Assembly (NCBI RefSeq): GCF_011764425.1
Contig: NZ_BLPF01000002.1
Coordinates: 124,001 to 188,000, forward strand
Reading direction: 5' to 3'
DNA length: 64,000 nt
From: Phytohabitans houttuyneae
GTDB lineage: Bacteria > Actinomycetota > Actinomycetes > Mycobacteriales > Micromonosporaceae
In this document: positions 44,468 through 52,871 of the stretch, in pieces
Layout of the letters: every line of letters starts with the position of its first letter
How positions within the stretch are numbered: the stretch's first letter is position 1
Position numbers and translations under genes: made by a program
The notes under the pieces: generated by a model
Databases searched by the model: none
The model's input: only the letters and a program-made list of their open reading frames with translations
Told to the model about the DNA's origin: nothing

Positions 44468-45527
44468 GCCACGCCCGATCCGGATCGGCGTGGTGGGGCT
44501 GACCAGCGACCACGTGTGGGCGCTCATCGCCGCGCTGCGGGCACAGCCCGCGGTCGAGGTCGTCGCCGTCGCGGAGCCGAAGGAGGCTCTGCGGCGGCGC
44601 GCAGCCGGCGCCGTGCCCGGTCTAGCCGAGCACCAGGAGCCGGGGTCCATGATGGACGCTGAGCGGCTGGACGCCGTGCTGGTCTGCGCCGAAAACGCCG
44701 CCAAGCCGGCCATCGCGGTCGCCGCGCTGGACCGCGGCGTCGCCGTGTACCAGGACAAGCCGCTGGCCGCCACCGGCGCGCAAGCGGCCGTCATCGCCGC
44801 CGCGGTCGAGCGCACCGGAGGGCTGCTGATGTGCGCCTTCCACACCGCGTTCGACCCGCTCGTCGACGAGGTCGGGCAGCTCGTCCGGGACGGCGTGGTC
44901 GGCACCGTGCAGTTCGCGCGCGGTCTTGCCGGTCACGCCGGCCTCAAGGCAACCGGAGTCTCCGACGACTTCACCGAGTGGCTGACCGACCGCTCCCGCG
45001 GCGGCGGCGGGTCGTTTGTGGACCAGGCCGGCTACCTGCTGACGACGCTGGTCGGCTACCTCGGCCCGGTCGACCAGATCAGTGGCTTCGCCGCGACGGT
45101 CAACCCGGAGATCCCGGCCGGCATCGAAGACAACACGGCGGCGATCGTGCGCCACGCCAGCGGCGCGCTGGCCGCGATCGACACCCGGTGGGGGCAGATC
45201 GGGCCGGCACCGCTGAAGTACTCCTTCCACGGCACCGCCGGCACGCTCAGCGTGTACGCCGACCGGTACGAGCTGGTCACGTCCGCCGAACAAGGGCCGG
45301 CCGGCTGGGAGCCCGCCGCCGCGCCGCCCGGCCTGACCGGATGGCGCGCCGCGGTGACCCCGCGGACCGGCTACGACGCCGAGGCCGCGCACTTCCTCGC
45401 GGCACTGCGCGACGGGACGCCCCTGCGGGCGACGGTCACCGCCGCATCGGCACTGCACGTGCAGCGCGCGATCGACGCCTACTACGAGTCGGTCGCGACC
45501 GGACGAGCCGTGACCGTCGCGTCGTGA
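44460..45527 (+). CDS. Gfo/Idh/MocA family oxidoreductase, copy 2
   Basis: 355 residues from ATG 44460. The nucleotide loop is IGVVGLTSDHVWALIAAL, with G-L-T-S in place of the usual G-x-G-x-x-G, and the catalytic Lys is in VYQDKPLAATGAQ (D-K-P). The substrate domain carries GGGGSFVDQAGYLLTTLVGY. The altered nucleotide loop suggests a divergent specificity. It is the last gene of the island. Confidence 0.88.
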   Translation: MAEPRPIRIGVVGLTSDHVWALIAALRAQPAVEVVAVAEPKEALRRRAAGAVPGLAEHQEPGSMMDAERLDAVLVCAENAAKPAIAVAALDRGVAVYQDKPLAATGAQAAVIAAAVERTGGLLMCAFHTAFDPLVDEVGQLVRDGVVGTVQFARGLAGHAGLKATGVSDDFTEWLTDRSRGGGGSFVDQAGYLLTTLVGYLGPVDQISGFAATVNPEIPAGIEDNTAAIVRHASGALAAIDTRWGQIGPAPLKYSFHGTAGTLSVYADRYELVTSAEQGPAGWEPAAAPPGLTGWRAAVTPRTGYDAEAAHFLAALRDGTPLRATVTAASALHVQRAIDAYYESVATGRAVTVAS

Positions 45528-45602
45528 AAGGTCTGCTTCTGGCCCCCTTATCTTGACAGTTGTCGATGTGTTGTGGACCCTCGGGGCATGGAGGGTCGAG
45601 GC

Positions 45603-46736
45603 ATGCGGCAGGTACGTCGGGTTTGGGCGGCTTCGCTGGCCGTCGTGGCGATTCCGGCGGTGGTGGCGGGCACGGCCCTCGTGACGATGCCCGCCGCGGC
45701 CGGTGTCGCACCGCCGGCGTTGCTGAGCACCTGCCCGCCGCCGTCAAGCGGGGTGCAGTGCTCGCTGCCGGTGACACCTTCCTCGTCGTCGCCGACCGCC
45801 ACCCCGCCGCCCAGCGCGCCGGCGGGCCTGGTTGGCACCTACGTCCCGACCGGTTCGGTCACCTTGACCTGGACCGCCTCGACGAGCGGATGCTGCTCCA
45901 TCGTGGGCTACACGATCATCTACAACCGGGCGTTCACCGACATCGTCTGGCAGCTCGACGTCGGCAACGTCACCACAGCGACCATCTCGGGCCTGTCGCG
46001 GGATTCGGAGTACCGGTTCTCGGTCATCGCCAGCGACGACCGCGGCCGCCGGTCCACCGCGTCGAACGTCGCCGCGGTGATGACGCCGGCCACCGACACC
46101 GGCCCGGACACCATCACCCCGCAGGCCCCGGGCGGCCTGGCGCTGAGCGTGGTGACGGCGTCGAGCGCGGTGCTGACCTGGGCGCCGTCGACCGACAACG
46201 TGGGCGTCATCGACTACCAGGTCTTCTCGTTCGACGGCCTGTTCGGCTCCGCGCTTCTGGCCACAGTGACTGGCACCAGACACATGGTGCCGCTGTCACC
46301 GGGATACAACAGCTTCTACGTAAGGGCACGGGACGCCGCGGGCAACCGCTCCGCCGCCGGCGGTCCGATCATCCACGAGCGCCCCGATACGCCGACGACG
46401 CCGCCCCCGAGCACGTGCAGGGTCACGTACACCACGCAGTCGCAGTGGGCCACCGGCTTCGTGGCCACGGTGACCGTCCACAATGCTGGGATCGCGCCGG
46501 TCGGCGGGTGGACGGTCCGCTTCACGTTCCCGGGCAACCAGCGGATCACGAGCGCCTGGAACGGTACGTTCGTCCAGGACGGCGCCGCCGTGACGGTGTC
46601 GAACGCGGGCTGGAACCAGCTCATCCCGCCCGGCGGCAGTACCTCGTTCGGAATGTACGGCTCATCGACGGCAAGCCAGCCGCCACCCACGAGCTTCACC
46701 CTGAACGGCGCACCCTGCGTCACTGCTGGTGCGTAG
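45603..46736 (+). CDS. Secreted protein with two fibronectin type III domains and a CBM2
   Basis: 377 residues from ATG 45603 (GGAGGG upstream; the frame extends further without need). A signal peptide (about 1-35) is followed by a Pro/Ser linker, Fn3 domain 1 (PTGSVTLTWTAS, VGYTIIYNRA), Fn3 domain 2 (ASSAVLTWAPSTDNVGVIDY) and a C-terminal cellulose-binding family 2 module (STCRVTYTTQSQWATGFVA, GWTVRFTFPGNQRITSAWNG, GAPCVTAGA) with its two end cysteines. No catalytic domain, so it is a binding or scaffold protein on plant polysaccharide. Confidence 0.92.
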   Translation: MRQVRRVWAASLAVVAIPAVVAGTALVTMPAAAGVAPPALLSTCPPPSSGVQCSLPVTPSSSSPTATPPPSAPAGLVGTYVPTGSVTLTWTASTSGCCSIVGYTIIYNRAFTDIVWQLDVGNVTTATISGLSRDSEYRFSVIASDDRGRRSTASNVAAVMTPATDTGPDTITPQAPGGLALSVVTASSAVLTWAPSTDNVGVIDYQVFSFDGLFGSALLATVTGTRHMVPLSPGYNSFYVRARDAAGNRSAAGGPIIHERPDTPTTPPPSTCRVTYTTQSQWATGFVATVTVHNAGIAPVGGWTVRFTFPGNQRITSAWNGTFVQDGAAVTVSNAGWNQLIPPGGSTSFGMYGSSTASQPPPTSFTLNGAPCVTAGA

Positions 46737-46751
46737 ACGCTTCCGGCTGGT

Positions 46752-47723
46752 CTACGCAAGCTTCAGCACGGTGGTACCCCGCTTGCCCTGGCGGTCGAGA
46801 TGGCGGTACGCGTCGGCGACGCGCGTCAACGGGACGGTCTGGTCGACCACGGGGACGATCCGGCCGGCCTCGACGAGTTCCTTCACCAGGGCCAGGTCCT
46901 TCACCTTCGCCTCGACCGGTCGCAGCCCGGTGAAGGCGATGACCGCTCGCCGGCTGCCGGCCACCGCGGTCCATGGCGCCTGCACCATGATGGCCGGCGA
47001 TGGCACCGTGGTCAGGTACCGGCCACCGGGCTTGAGCAGGCGCCGGCAACGGCCGTAGGAGCTGGCGCCGGCCACGTCGAAGATGACGTCATAGGTGCGG
47101 CCCTCCTTGGTGAAGTCCGTGCGGGTGTAGTCGATGACCCGGTCAGCGCCGAGACGGGCGACGAGCTCGGCGCCGGCGCCGCTGCACACGGCCGTGACGC
47201 CGGCGCCGAAGTGCCGGGCGAGCTGCACCGCGTGGACCCCGACGCTACCGGACGCGCCGTTGATGAGGATGGACTGTCCGCTGTGGAGCTTCGCGTGGTC
47301 GCGGAGAAACACCAACGCGGTGCCGTCGACCAGTGTCGCCGCCTCGGCGTAGTCGAGGCCGGTGGGCAGCGCCGCCAGCGCCGCGTCCTCTTTGACGCAG
47401 ACGTATTCCGCGTGGGCTCCGAGGCCGAGGTCGGTGGCACCGAAAACCTTGTCCCCGACGGTGTATCGGGTGACCGCCTCGCCTGTCGCCGAGACCTCGC
47501 CGGCGAACTCCGTGCCCAGCACGGACTTTTTCGGCCGGCGCAAGCCGGTGACGAGACGGGCGAAGCGAGGCGTACCCGATCGGAAGGCGCGGTCGGCCGC
47601 GGTGACGGTCGCCGCGTGCACCCGGACAAGTATCTGGTTCGGGCCGGGCTCCGGAGTGTCCACATCGGCCTCCTGCACGACCTCGGGCAGGCCGTAGGCG
47701 GCGCACACAGCGGCTTTCATCAT
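46752..47723 (-). CDS. NAD(P)-dependent quinone oxidoreductase-like (zinc-free MDR)
   Basis: 323 residues from ATG at 47723 (TGAGGAGACA upstream; a second ATG follows). The nucleotide region is ILINGASGSVGVHAVQLARH, typical of quinone oxidoreductases, and the zinc-binding cysteines of alcohol dehydrogenases are absent. It reduces quinones or enones with NADPH. A direct/inverted repeat (47818-47857) upstream overlaps a plausible promoter. Confidence 0.93.
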   Translation of the reverse strand: MMKAAVCAAYGLPEVVQEADVDTPEPGPNQILVRVHAATVTAADRAFRSGTPRFARLVTGLRRPKKSVLGTEFAGEVSATGEAVTRYTVGDKVFGATDLGLGAHAEYVCVKEDAALAALPTGLDYAEAATLVDGTALVFLRDHAKLHSGQSILINGASGSVGVHAVQLARHFGAGVTAVCSGAGAELVARLGADRVIDYTRTDFTKEGRTYDVIFDVAGASSYGRCRRLLKPGGRYLTTVPSPAIMVQAPWTAVAGSRRAVIAFTGLRPVEAKVKDLALVKELVEAGRIVPVVDQTVPLTRVADAYRHLDRQGKRGTTVLKLA

Positions 47724-47817
47724 TGTCTCCTCAGGACACGGCGTCCCGTGGCCGCCGAGCGGAGTCCGTGCCCCGGCACGATCAGCAGGTCCGATCCGTC
47801 TGCGATGTTAAAGAAAC

Positions 47818-47857
47818 TTGACACCATGAAGGTATGGCAACTTCGACACCATGTCAA
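47818..47857 (-). promoter_or_regulatory. Promoter/operator region of the quinone oxidoreductase
   Basis: GACACCATG occurs twice, at 47820 and 47845, and the region is bounded by TTGACA and TGTCAA as an inverted repeat. On the minus strand TTGACA followed after 17 bases by TACCTT gives a good promoter for the gene starting at 47723. The spacing of 25 bases between repeats suggests a bound dimeric regulator. No cognate regulator gene is adjacent. Confidence 0.45.
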
Positions 47858-47928
47858 GGACTCTTTACATCGCGAGGGTGGCCGAGGATGACCAACGGGT
47901 GGTCATCCTCGGAGCGGATGATGTGGAG

Positions 47929-49911
47929 CTATCGAGGCTGGACAGGACCGTTTCGGGGACAGGGGCCCGACCCCGAGCAGGGTATCGGTGGCTGCGGAGG
48001 GTTGCCGAGGACGGCGGGTTCCGGCTGGTCGGTGTAGACGCCGACGGCGTGATCGCCGAGCACGACGACGTCCAGGACGCACGCGTCCAGCCAGCCCTGC
48101 GCGGTCCCGCGGGCGTTGCACAGGTCTTGTGCGCGTTGGCGAATTTGGGAAGGAAGGTGGCCGGCGTAGAAGGGCGACGACGGGTTGGCCGCGGCGACGG
48201 TCGTGCAGGGTTGCAGCAGGGAGGCGGACGGGCTGACCCGCCAGCTGTTGCCGAACACGCCGTAGAGGAGGTTGAACGGGACCGGGACGGTGAACTGGCG
48301 GCCGTCCTTGGCTTCGAGGCGGGTGGGGTCGTTGTCGGGGTTGCCCAGCAGCCCCCGCACGGCCGCTGACCGGTCGGCGATACCCACCTTCACATCGGTG
48401 TGGCTGCCGTAGCCGGTGATGCGGACGCCGTTTCCGGACGGGTCGCTGACGGTGTAGGAGTTGTCGACGCGTTCGATGTTCACGCCGGTGGGCAGCCGCA
48501 GTGACGCACCGGAAGCCAGGCCGGTGGTGGTGCCGTTCACCACCAGGCGCGAACCGTCGCACACGGTCACCCGGCTGCCGCTCATCCGTACGCCGACCGA
48601 CCGGTTGACGGAGGCGTTCGCCCAGCTCGGCGTGTTCGCCTTGCGGGTCTGCACCTCGAACATCGTGCCGACCTGCGCCTCGATGAAGTCGCCCGTGGCC
48701 TGGAAGTCGTAGGCGAGACCGGCGGACGTGTACTGGTGGGTGTCGCCGATGATCGCGGCCACGTCACAGCCGTTCAGCGCGATGCCACCGGTGGAGCCTT
48801 GATGCACGAGAATGGCCGGCGCCGTCCCGGTCGCGGCGGGCTTGGAGGCGACGAAGTTGAGGTTGTTGGCCTCGTCGGAGAAGCCGCCGTTGACGCATCG
48901 GGGCTTGCTGAGGCCACCGTAGTTGATCTGCGTGCGGACGTGCATGTCCGCATCGTGGTAGTCAGCGTGACCGGGGTTGTCGGGGTTGTCGGGGTTGAAG
49001 ATGGCATCGGATCCGTTTCCGTAGCCGAACACGTTGAACTCGGCCTGCCTCCATTCCTGACCGGGGTTCACCGTGCTGCCGGCGGTTACCCTGAGCAGCT
49101 TGGTCTCCGGCGGCGTGCCCTGGGTGTCGTACCGGAACATGGCCGAGTCAAGTATCGGGTTTCCATTTTCGATGCCGATCAGCTCGAAGGTTTCCATAGC
49201 GGTGATCGGCATGTTGGCGGCGGGTACAGCCGCGGTGTTCTGGTAGCAGGAAATCGCCGTTACGTCGCCGGGGAACGGGTAGTGCTCGTCCCAGCCGTCA
49301 GGACATTCGGCGTTGTAGTTTCGCAACCAGTACTGGATGTAGACATACGCCTGCGCGCCGTCGTTGGCGAGCACGAACTGTTGCCATCCCTGGCATCCCG
49401 GATGTGTCTGGCACGATTCGGCCGTGGTGGGAAAGTAGTTGGTGTTGAGCTGGAGTGTGTAGGCGTTGCGCACCGGCTCTCCGGCGCGCGTGATGGGCGA
49501 GCTGACACCGACCACCTCGGTGACGTTTTCGAACGAGCCGGATGCTCGGGTGATGGGTCCGCAGCCGTTCGGCGGGCACCCGATGCCTGTACGCGGCCGC
49601 TCCGCCACGACGTGGGACTCGCGGCCCACCGTCAGCGGTGTCGGGCCGGGTTTCGGTGCCATCGGAGTCCTCGGCGCGACCACGCAGGCGATCTCTTGCC
49701 ACGTCACGGTGGGATAGGTGGCGGTGAAGCATCCAGGTCGGGACTGATTCACGATGTTGGTCATTGTTGCCTGCCAGGACAGAACACTCGCCGGTGCGGC
49801 GAGTGCGCTTTCCGCCAAGCCGGCCTGCGCGCCTGACGACAGTAGTAGGGTCATTACCGTCGCGCTTGCCGCCATAAGTTTCGTCCGGCGTTTTCGCGGT
49901 GACGGTCTCAT
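47929..49911 (-). CDS. Large secreted protein with a von Willebrand factor type D domain
   Basis: 660 residues from ATG at 49911 (GGAAAGGGG upstream). Signal peptide at about 1-40 (LMAASATVMTLLLSSGAQAG). The N-terminal ~350 residues are cysteine-rich and unclassified (RTGIGCPPNGCGP, TYPTVTWQEIACVV). The last ~230 contain a VWD domain: IGDTHQYTSAGLAYDFQATG, GVRMSGSRVTVCDG and the hallmark AAVRGLLGNPDNDPTR. VWD domains mediate extracellular assembly or adhesion. No cell-wall anchor is visible. Confidence 0.85.
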   Translation of the reverse strand: MRPSPRKRRTKLMAASATVMTLLLSSGAQAGLAESALAAPASVLSWQATMTNIVNQSRPGCFTATYPTVTWQEIACVVAPRTPMAPKPGPTPLTVGRESHVVAERPRTGIGCPPNGCGPITRASGSFENVTEVVGVSSPITRAGEPVRNAYTLQLNTNYFPTTAESCQTHPGCQGWQQFVLANDGAQAYVYIQYWLRNYNAECPDGWDEHYPFPGDVTAISCYQNTAAVPAANMPITAMETFELIGIENGNPILDSAMFRYDTQGTPPETKLLRVTAGSTVNPGQEWRQAEFNVFGYGNGSDAIFNPDNPDNPGHADYHDADMHVRTQINYGGLSKPRCVNGGFSDEANNLNFVASKPAATGTAPAILVHQGSTGGIALNGCDVAAIIGDTHQYTSAGLAYDFQATGDFIEAQVGTMFEVQTRKANTPSWANASVNRSVGVRMSGSRVTVCDGSRLVVNGTTTGLASGASLRLPTGVNIERVDNSYTVSDPSGNGVRITGYGSHTDVKVGIADRSAAVRGLLGNPDNDPTRLEAKDGRQFTVPVPFNLLYGVFGNSWRVSPSASLLQPCTTVAAANPSSPFYAGHLPSQIRQRAQDLCNARGTAQGWLDACVLDVVVLGDHAVGVYTDQPEPAVLGNPPQPPIPCSGSGPCPRNGPVQPR

Positions 49912-49983
49912 CGCAGCCCCTTTCCTCCAGCCTCGACCGGATCAGACAGGCATCGATCGTCACCTATCAAATCTGGTGCGTCA

Positions 49984-50001
49984 CGAGTAGTTGGCTACTC
50001 G
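49984..50001. promoter_or_regulatory. Inverted repeat in a divergent intergenic region
   Basis: CGAGTAG-TTGG-CTACTCG has perfect seven-base arms and lies between the VWD-protein and LuxR-regulator genes, which are transcribed apart. It could be an operator or a hairpin in a leader. Only the symmetry and place support it. Confidence 0.4.
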
Positions 50002-50095
50002 ACTTCGCCGGTCTGGCCTCTCGTGCGAGGCCTTTCACCTGAAACATCCATATTTGACGATGTAGCCCGCAGTCGCTGGTATTGACGACGCGTCC

Positions 50096-52753
50096 TTGCT
50101 GTGGTTCGGTTCGGCGTCCCACAATTACGAGGTGGTTGGTGGTTGGCCGCTGATCGGCCGATCAGAGGAGTTGCAGGTTATCGATGCCGTCCTCGGCCGG
50201 GAGAATGGTCTACGCGGCGTGGTGCTGGCCGGGGCGGCCGGAGTGGGAAAGACACGCCTGGCCCGCGAGGCCCTGGAGGGTGCCCGGCGTCGCGGGATGA
50301 CGGGCCGCTGGGTTACCGGTTCGGTGTCCGCCCGTACGTTGCCGCTGGGGGCGTTCGCGGCGGTGCTGCCGTGGGTGGGATCCGATCCGATGCGCGCGCT
50401 CGGCCAAGCGGCCGACGCGCTGCTCGCCGGTGCCGGTCAGGCGGGTGCGCTGGTGGTGGTCGACGACGGGCATCTGCTCGACGAGGTGTCGGCGACGCTG
50501 GTCCACCAGTTGGCGGCCGGTACGGCGGCGACGGTGGTGGTGACCGTTCGCACCGGCGAGCCGGTCCCGGACGCGGTGACGGCGGTGTGGAAGGACGCGC
50601 ATCTGGACCGGCTGGAGGTCGTGCCGCTGTCCCAGCCCCAGACCGCGGAACTGCTTGAGGCCGCACTGGGTGGGCCGGTCGACACCGCGGCGGTGGCGCG
50701 GATGTGGCGGCTGTCCCGCGGCAACCCGTTGTACCTGCGCGAACTCGTCGCCGGCGAGCGGGCCGCCGGCCAGCTCGCGCAGCGGGACGGACTGTGGCGC
50801 TGGGCGGGCGAGCCGGCACTGTCCGCGAAGCTGGTGGAGCTTGTCGAGGCGCGGATGGGCCGGCTGCCGGAGCCCGTGCGTGACGTGGTCGACCTCCTCG
50901 CCTTCGCCGGCGACCTCGAGGTGGACGTGCTGGGCCGGCTCGTCGACGCCGCGGCGCTGGAGGGAGCCGAGACGTCGGCACTGATCACAGTGGACACCGA
51001 CCGAGGGCAGCTGTCGGCGAGCCTGACCCATCCGTTGTACGGCGAGGCGCGCCGGGCCCGCACCGGGGCGTTCCGAGCCCGGCAGCTTCGCCGCCGGATC
51101 GTGGGAGCACTGCTGGAGACCGGACCCCGCGGCGCGGACGACGAGCTGCGCTGCGCCGCATTGATGGTCGACTCCGATTTCGCCGTCGAACCCGGACTGC
51201 TGATGCGGGCGGCGAACCGCGCGGCCCAGCTGCTCGACCTGCCCCTCGCCATCCGCCTGGGACGAGTGGCTTTCGCGCACGGCGGCGGATTCGCGGCCAA
51301 GGCGATCGTCGCGCAAGGCCTCAGCATGCAGGGCCGGGGCGCCGAGGCGGAAGTCGAGCTGCGGCTGCTGTCCGGGCTGGCCGACACGGACGCCCTGCGC
51401 GCCTGGGCCGCCGCGGTACGGGCCGGCAACCTCTTCTTCACCCTGAACCATCCGACCCACGCGGAGCAGGTGCTCGGCGAGGCCATGACAGCGATATCCG
51501 ACCAGCCGGCTCGGGAGATCCTGTGGGCGCTGCACGCGGTGTTCGAAGGCTTGCTCGCACGGCCCGGCGAGGCGGCGCGGGCCGCCGGCGTGGTGCTCGA
51601 CGCGCCCCGGCCGCAACCGAACGCCGAGTTCCTGGCCAGCTGGGGGCTGGTCGCCGCGCTGGGAGTAACCGGCCGCGCCGACAACGTCGGGCCGGTGGCC
51701 GCGCGCGGGTTCCGTGCCGGGGTGTCCTTCGACACCGCGGTGCTGTGGTTCAACCTCGCCGAAGCCGAGCTCATGGCGCTGCGACTGGCCGGATACCTGC
51801 CCCAGGCCGAGGCGCTCGCCGCCCGCTGCCGCCAGCAGGCGGCCGACATTCCTGGCGTGCCGCAGCTCATGGCCGCCGCCTTGACCGGACACGCCGAGCT
51901 GGCCCGGGGACGACTGCGCGACGCGGTGCGCTGGATGCGGGAGGCGCTGACCGGGTTTACCGCCATCGACCCGGGCGGGCGAGTCTTCGACGGCCTGCTC
52001 TGGCTGACCCAGGCGTGGGCCATGGCCGGCAACGCCGACGCCGCGGCGCAGACGCTTGAACGCCTCGCCGCCAACCACCATACGGGCTTCAGGTACCGGG
52101 AGACGGACGTCATTCTCGCGCGGGCGTGGGTGGCGGCGGCCCAGGGCGCCCTCAGCCAGGCCATCGCGCTGACCCGGGAGGCGGCCGCGGCGGCGGCGCA
52201 CCTGCCGGCCTGCGAGGTGTTGGCCCTGCAGACCGCGGTCCGCTTCGGTGACCGGACCACGGCGGGCCGGCTCGCCGTGCTCGCTGCCGAGGTCGACGGT
52301 CCCCGAGCCCAGCTCGCCGCCGCTCACGCCGCCGCCCTCGCCGCCGACGACGGCCACGCCTTGCGGGCGGTGTCGACGCGGCTCGAACAGACCGGTGACT
52401 GGATGGCCGCCGCCGACGCCGCCGCCCAGGCCGCCGCCGCGCACGCCCGCGCCAAGAAGGCCGACCTGGCACGCATGGACGGTGGCCGGGCACACCTACT
52501 GGCGCACCGATGTCAGGGCGCCCGCACCCCCGCCATCCTCAGCGCCGCCCGCCCGCTGCCGATCACCACCCGGGAACGGGAGATCATCACGTTGGCCAGC
52601 CGCGGCCTGACCAACCGCGACATCGCCCGCCGGCTCGGCCTGTCCGTGCGCACCGTGGAGGGACACCTGTACCGCGTCGGCGCCAAGCTCGGCATCACCC
52701 GCCGCGCCGACCTCGCCGACCTCCTGAGCGACGACGGACCCCAGCCTCTCTGA
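50096..52753 (+). CDS. LAL-type LuxR family transcriptional regulator
   Basis: 885 residues from TTG 50096; GTG 50132 is an equally possible start. An N-terminal AAA/STAND ATPase carries Walker A VLAGAAGVGKTRLAREAL and Walker B LVVVDDGHLLDE. The long middle is helical (TPR-like). The C-terminal HTH reads LTNRDIARRLGLSVRTVEGH and LYRVGAKLGITRRADLADLL. LAL proteins are activators responding to small ligands, often controlling secondary metabolism or sugar use. No target can be named; it is divergent from the VWD gene. Confidence 0.93.
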   Translation: MLWFGSASHNYEVVGGWPLIGRSEELQVIDAVLGRENGLRGVVLAGAAGVGKTRLAREALEGARRRGMTGRWVTGSVSARTLPLGAFAAVLPWVGSDPMRALGQAADALLAGAGQAGALVVVDDGHLLDEVSATLVHQLAAGTAATVVVTVRTGEPVPDAVTAVWKDAHLDRLEVVPLSQPQTAELLEAALGGPVDTAAVARMWRLSRGNPLYLRELVAGERAAGQLAQRDGLWRWAGEPALSAKLVELVEARMGRLPEPVRDVVDLLAFAGDLEVDVLGRLVDAAALEGAETSALITVDTDRGQLSASLTHPLYGEARRARTGAFRARQLRRRIVGALLETGPRGADDELRCAALMVDSDFAVEPGLLMRAANRAAQLLDLPLAIRLGRVAFAHGGGFAAKAIVAQGLSMQGRGAEAEVELRLLSGLADTDALRAWAAAVRAGNLFFTLNHPTHAEQVLGEAMTAISDQPAREILWALHAVFEGLLARPGEAARAAGVVLDAPRPQPNAEFLASWGLVAALGVTGRADNVGPVAARGFRAGVSFDTAVLWFNLAEAELMALRLAGYLPQAEALAARCRQQAADIPGVPQLMAAALTGHAELARGRLRDAVRWMREALTGFTAIDPGGRVFDGLLWLTQAWAMAGNADAAAQTLERLAANHHTGFRYRETDVILARAWVAAAQGALSQAIALTREAAAAAAHLPACEVLALQTAVRFGDRTTAGRLAVLAAEVDGPRAQLAAAHAAALAADDGHALRAVSTRLEQTGDWMAAADAAAQAAAAHARAKKADLARMDGGRAHLLAHRCQGARTPAILSAARPLPITTREREIITLASRGLTNRDIARRLGLSVRTVEGHLYRVGAKLGITRRADLADLLSDDGPQPL

Positions 52754-52871
52754 GTGAATATCGGAGCCGGACGCTGGCAACGTGGCGACTCTGGAGGTAG
52801 GGAAGCGGCCGGCTGCCAGGACGCCGCCCGGCCCTTGTGGGGGCGGGCGGCGACCGGGTCGGGCGGGTTGG

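Noticed and set aside
41858-44905. A 1,015-codon open frame on the minus strand
   Set aside because: It runs antisense to a permease, SIS and oxidoreductase genes with clear families. Its product is low-complexity (Arg, Gly, Asp, His-rich) and has no start signal; a shadow caused by GC3 bias.
45553-45581. TTGACA before the Fn3-CBM2 gene as a sigma-70 promoter
   Set aside because: No acceptable -10 element 16-18 bases downstream.
47851-48369. A 172-codon plus-strand frame starting MSRTLYIARVAEDDQR
   Set aside because: The first 26 codons look fairly natural, but the rest is antisense to the end of the VWD protein gene and loses protein character. At most a tiny truncated stub.
50210-52495. 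Long minus-strand frames across the LuxR regulator
   Set aside because: The plus strand has Walker and HTH motifs in one frame; the antisense frames have no motif or ribosome site.
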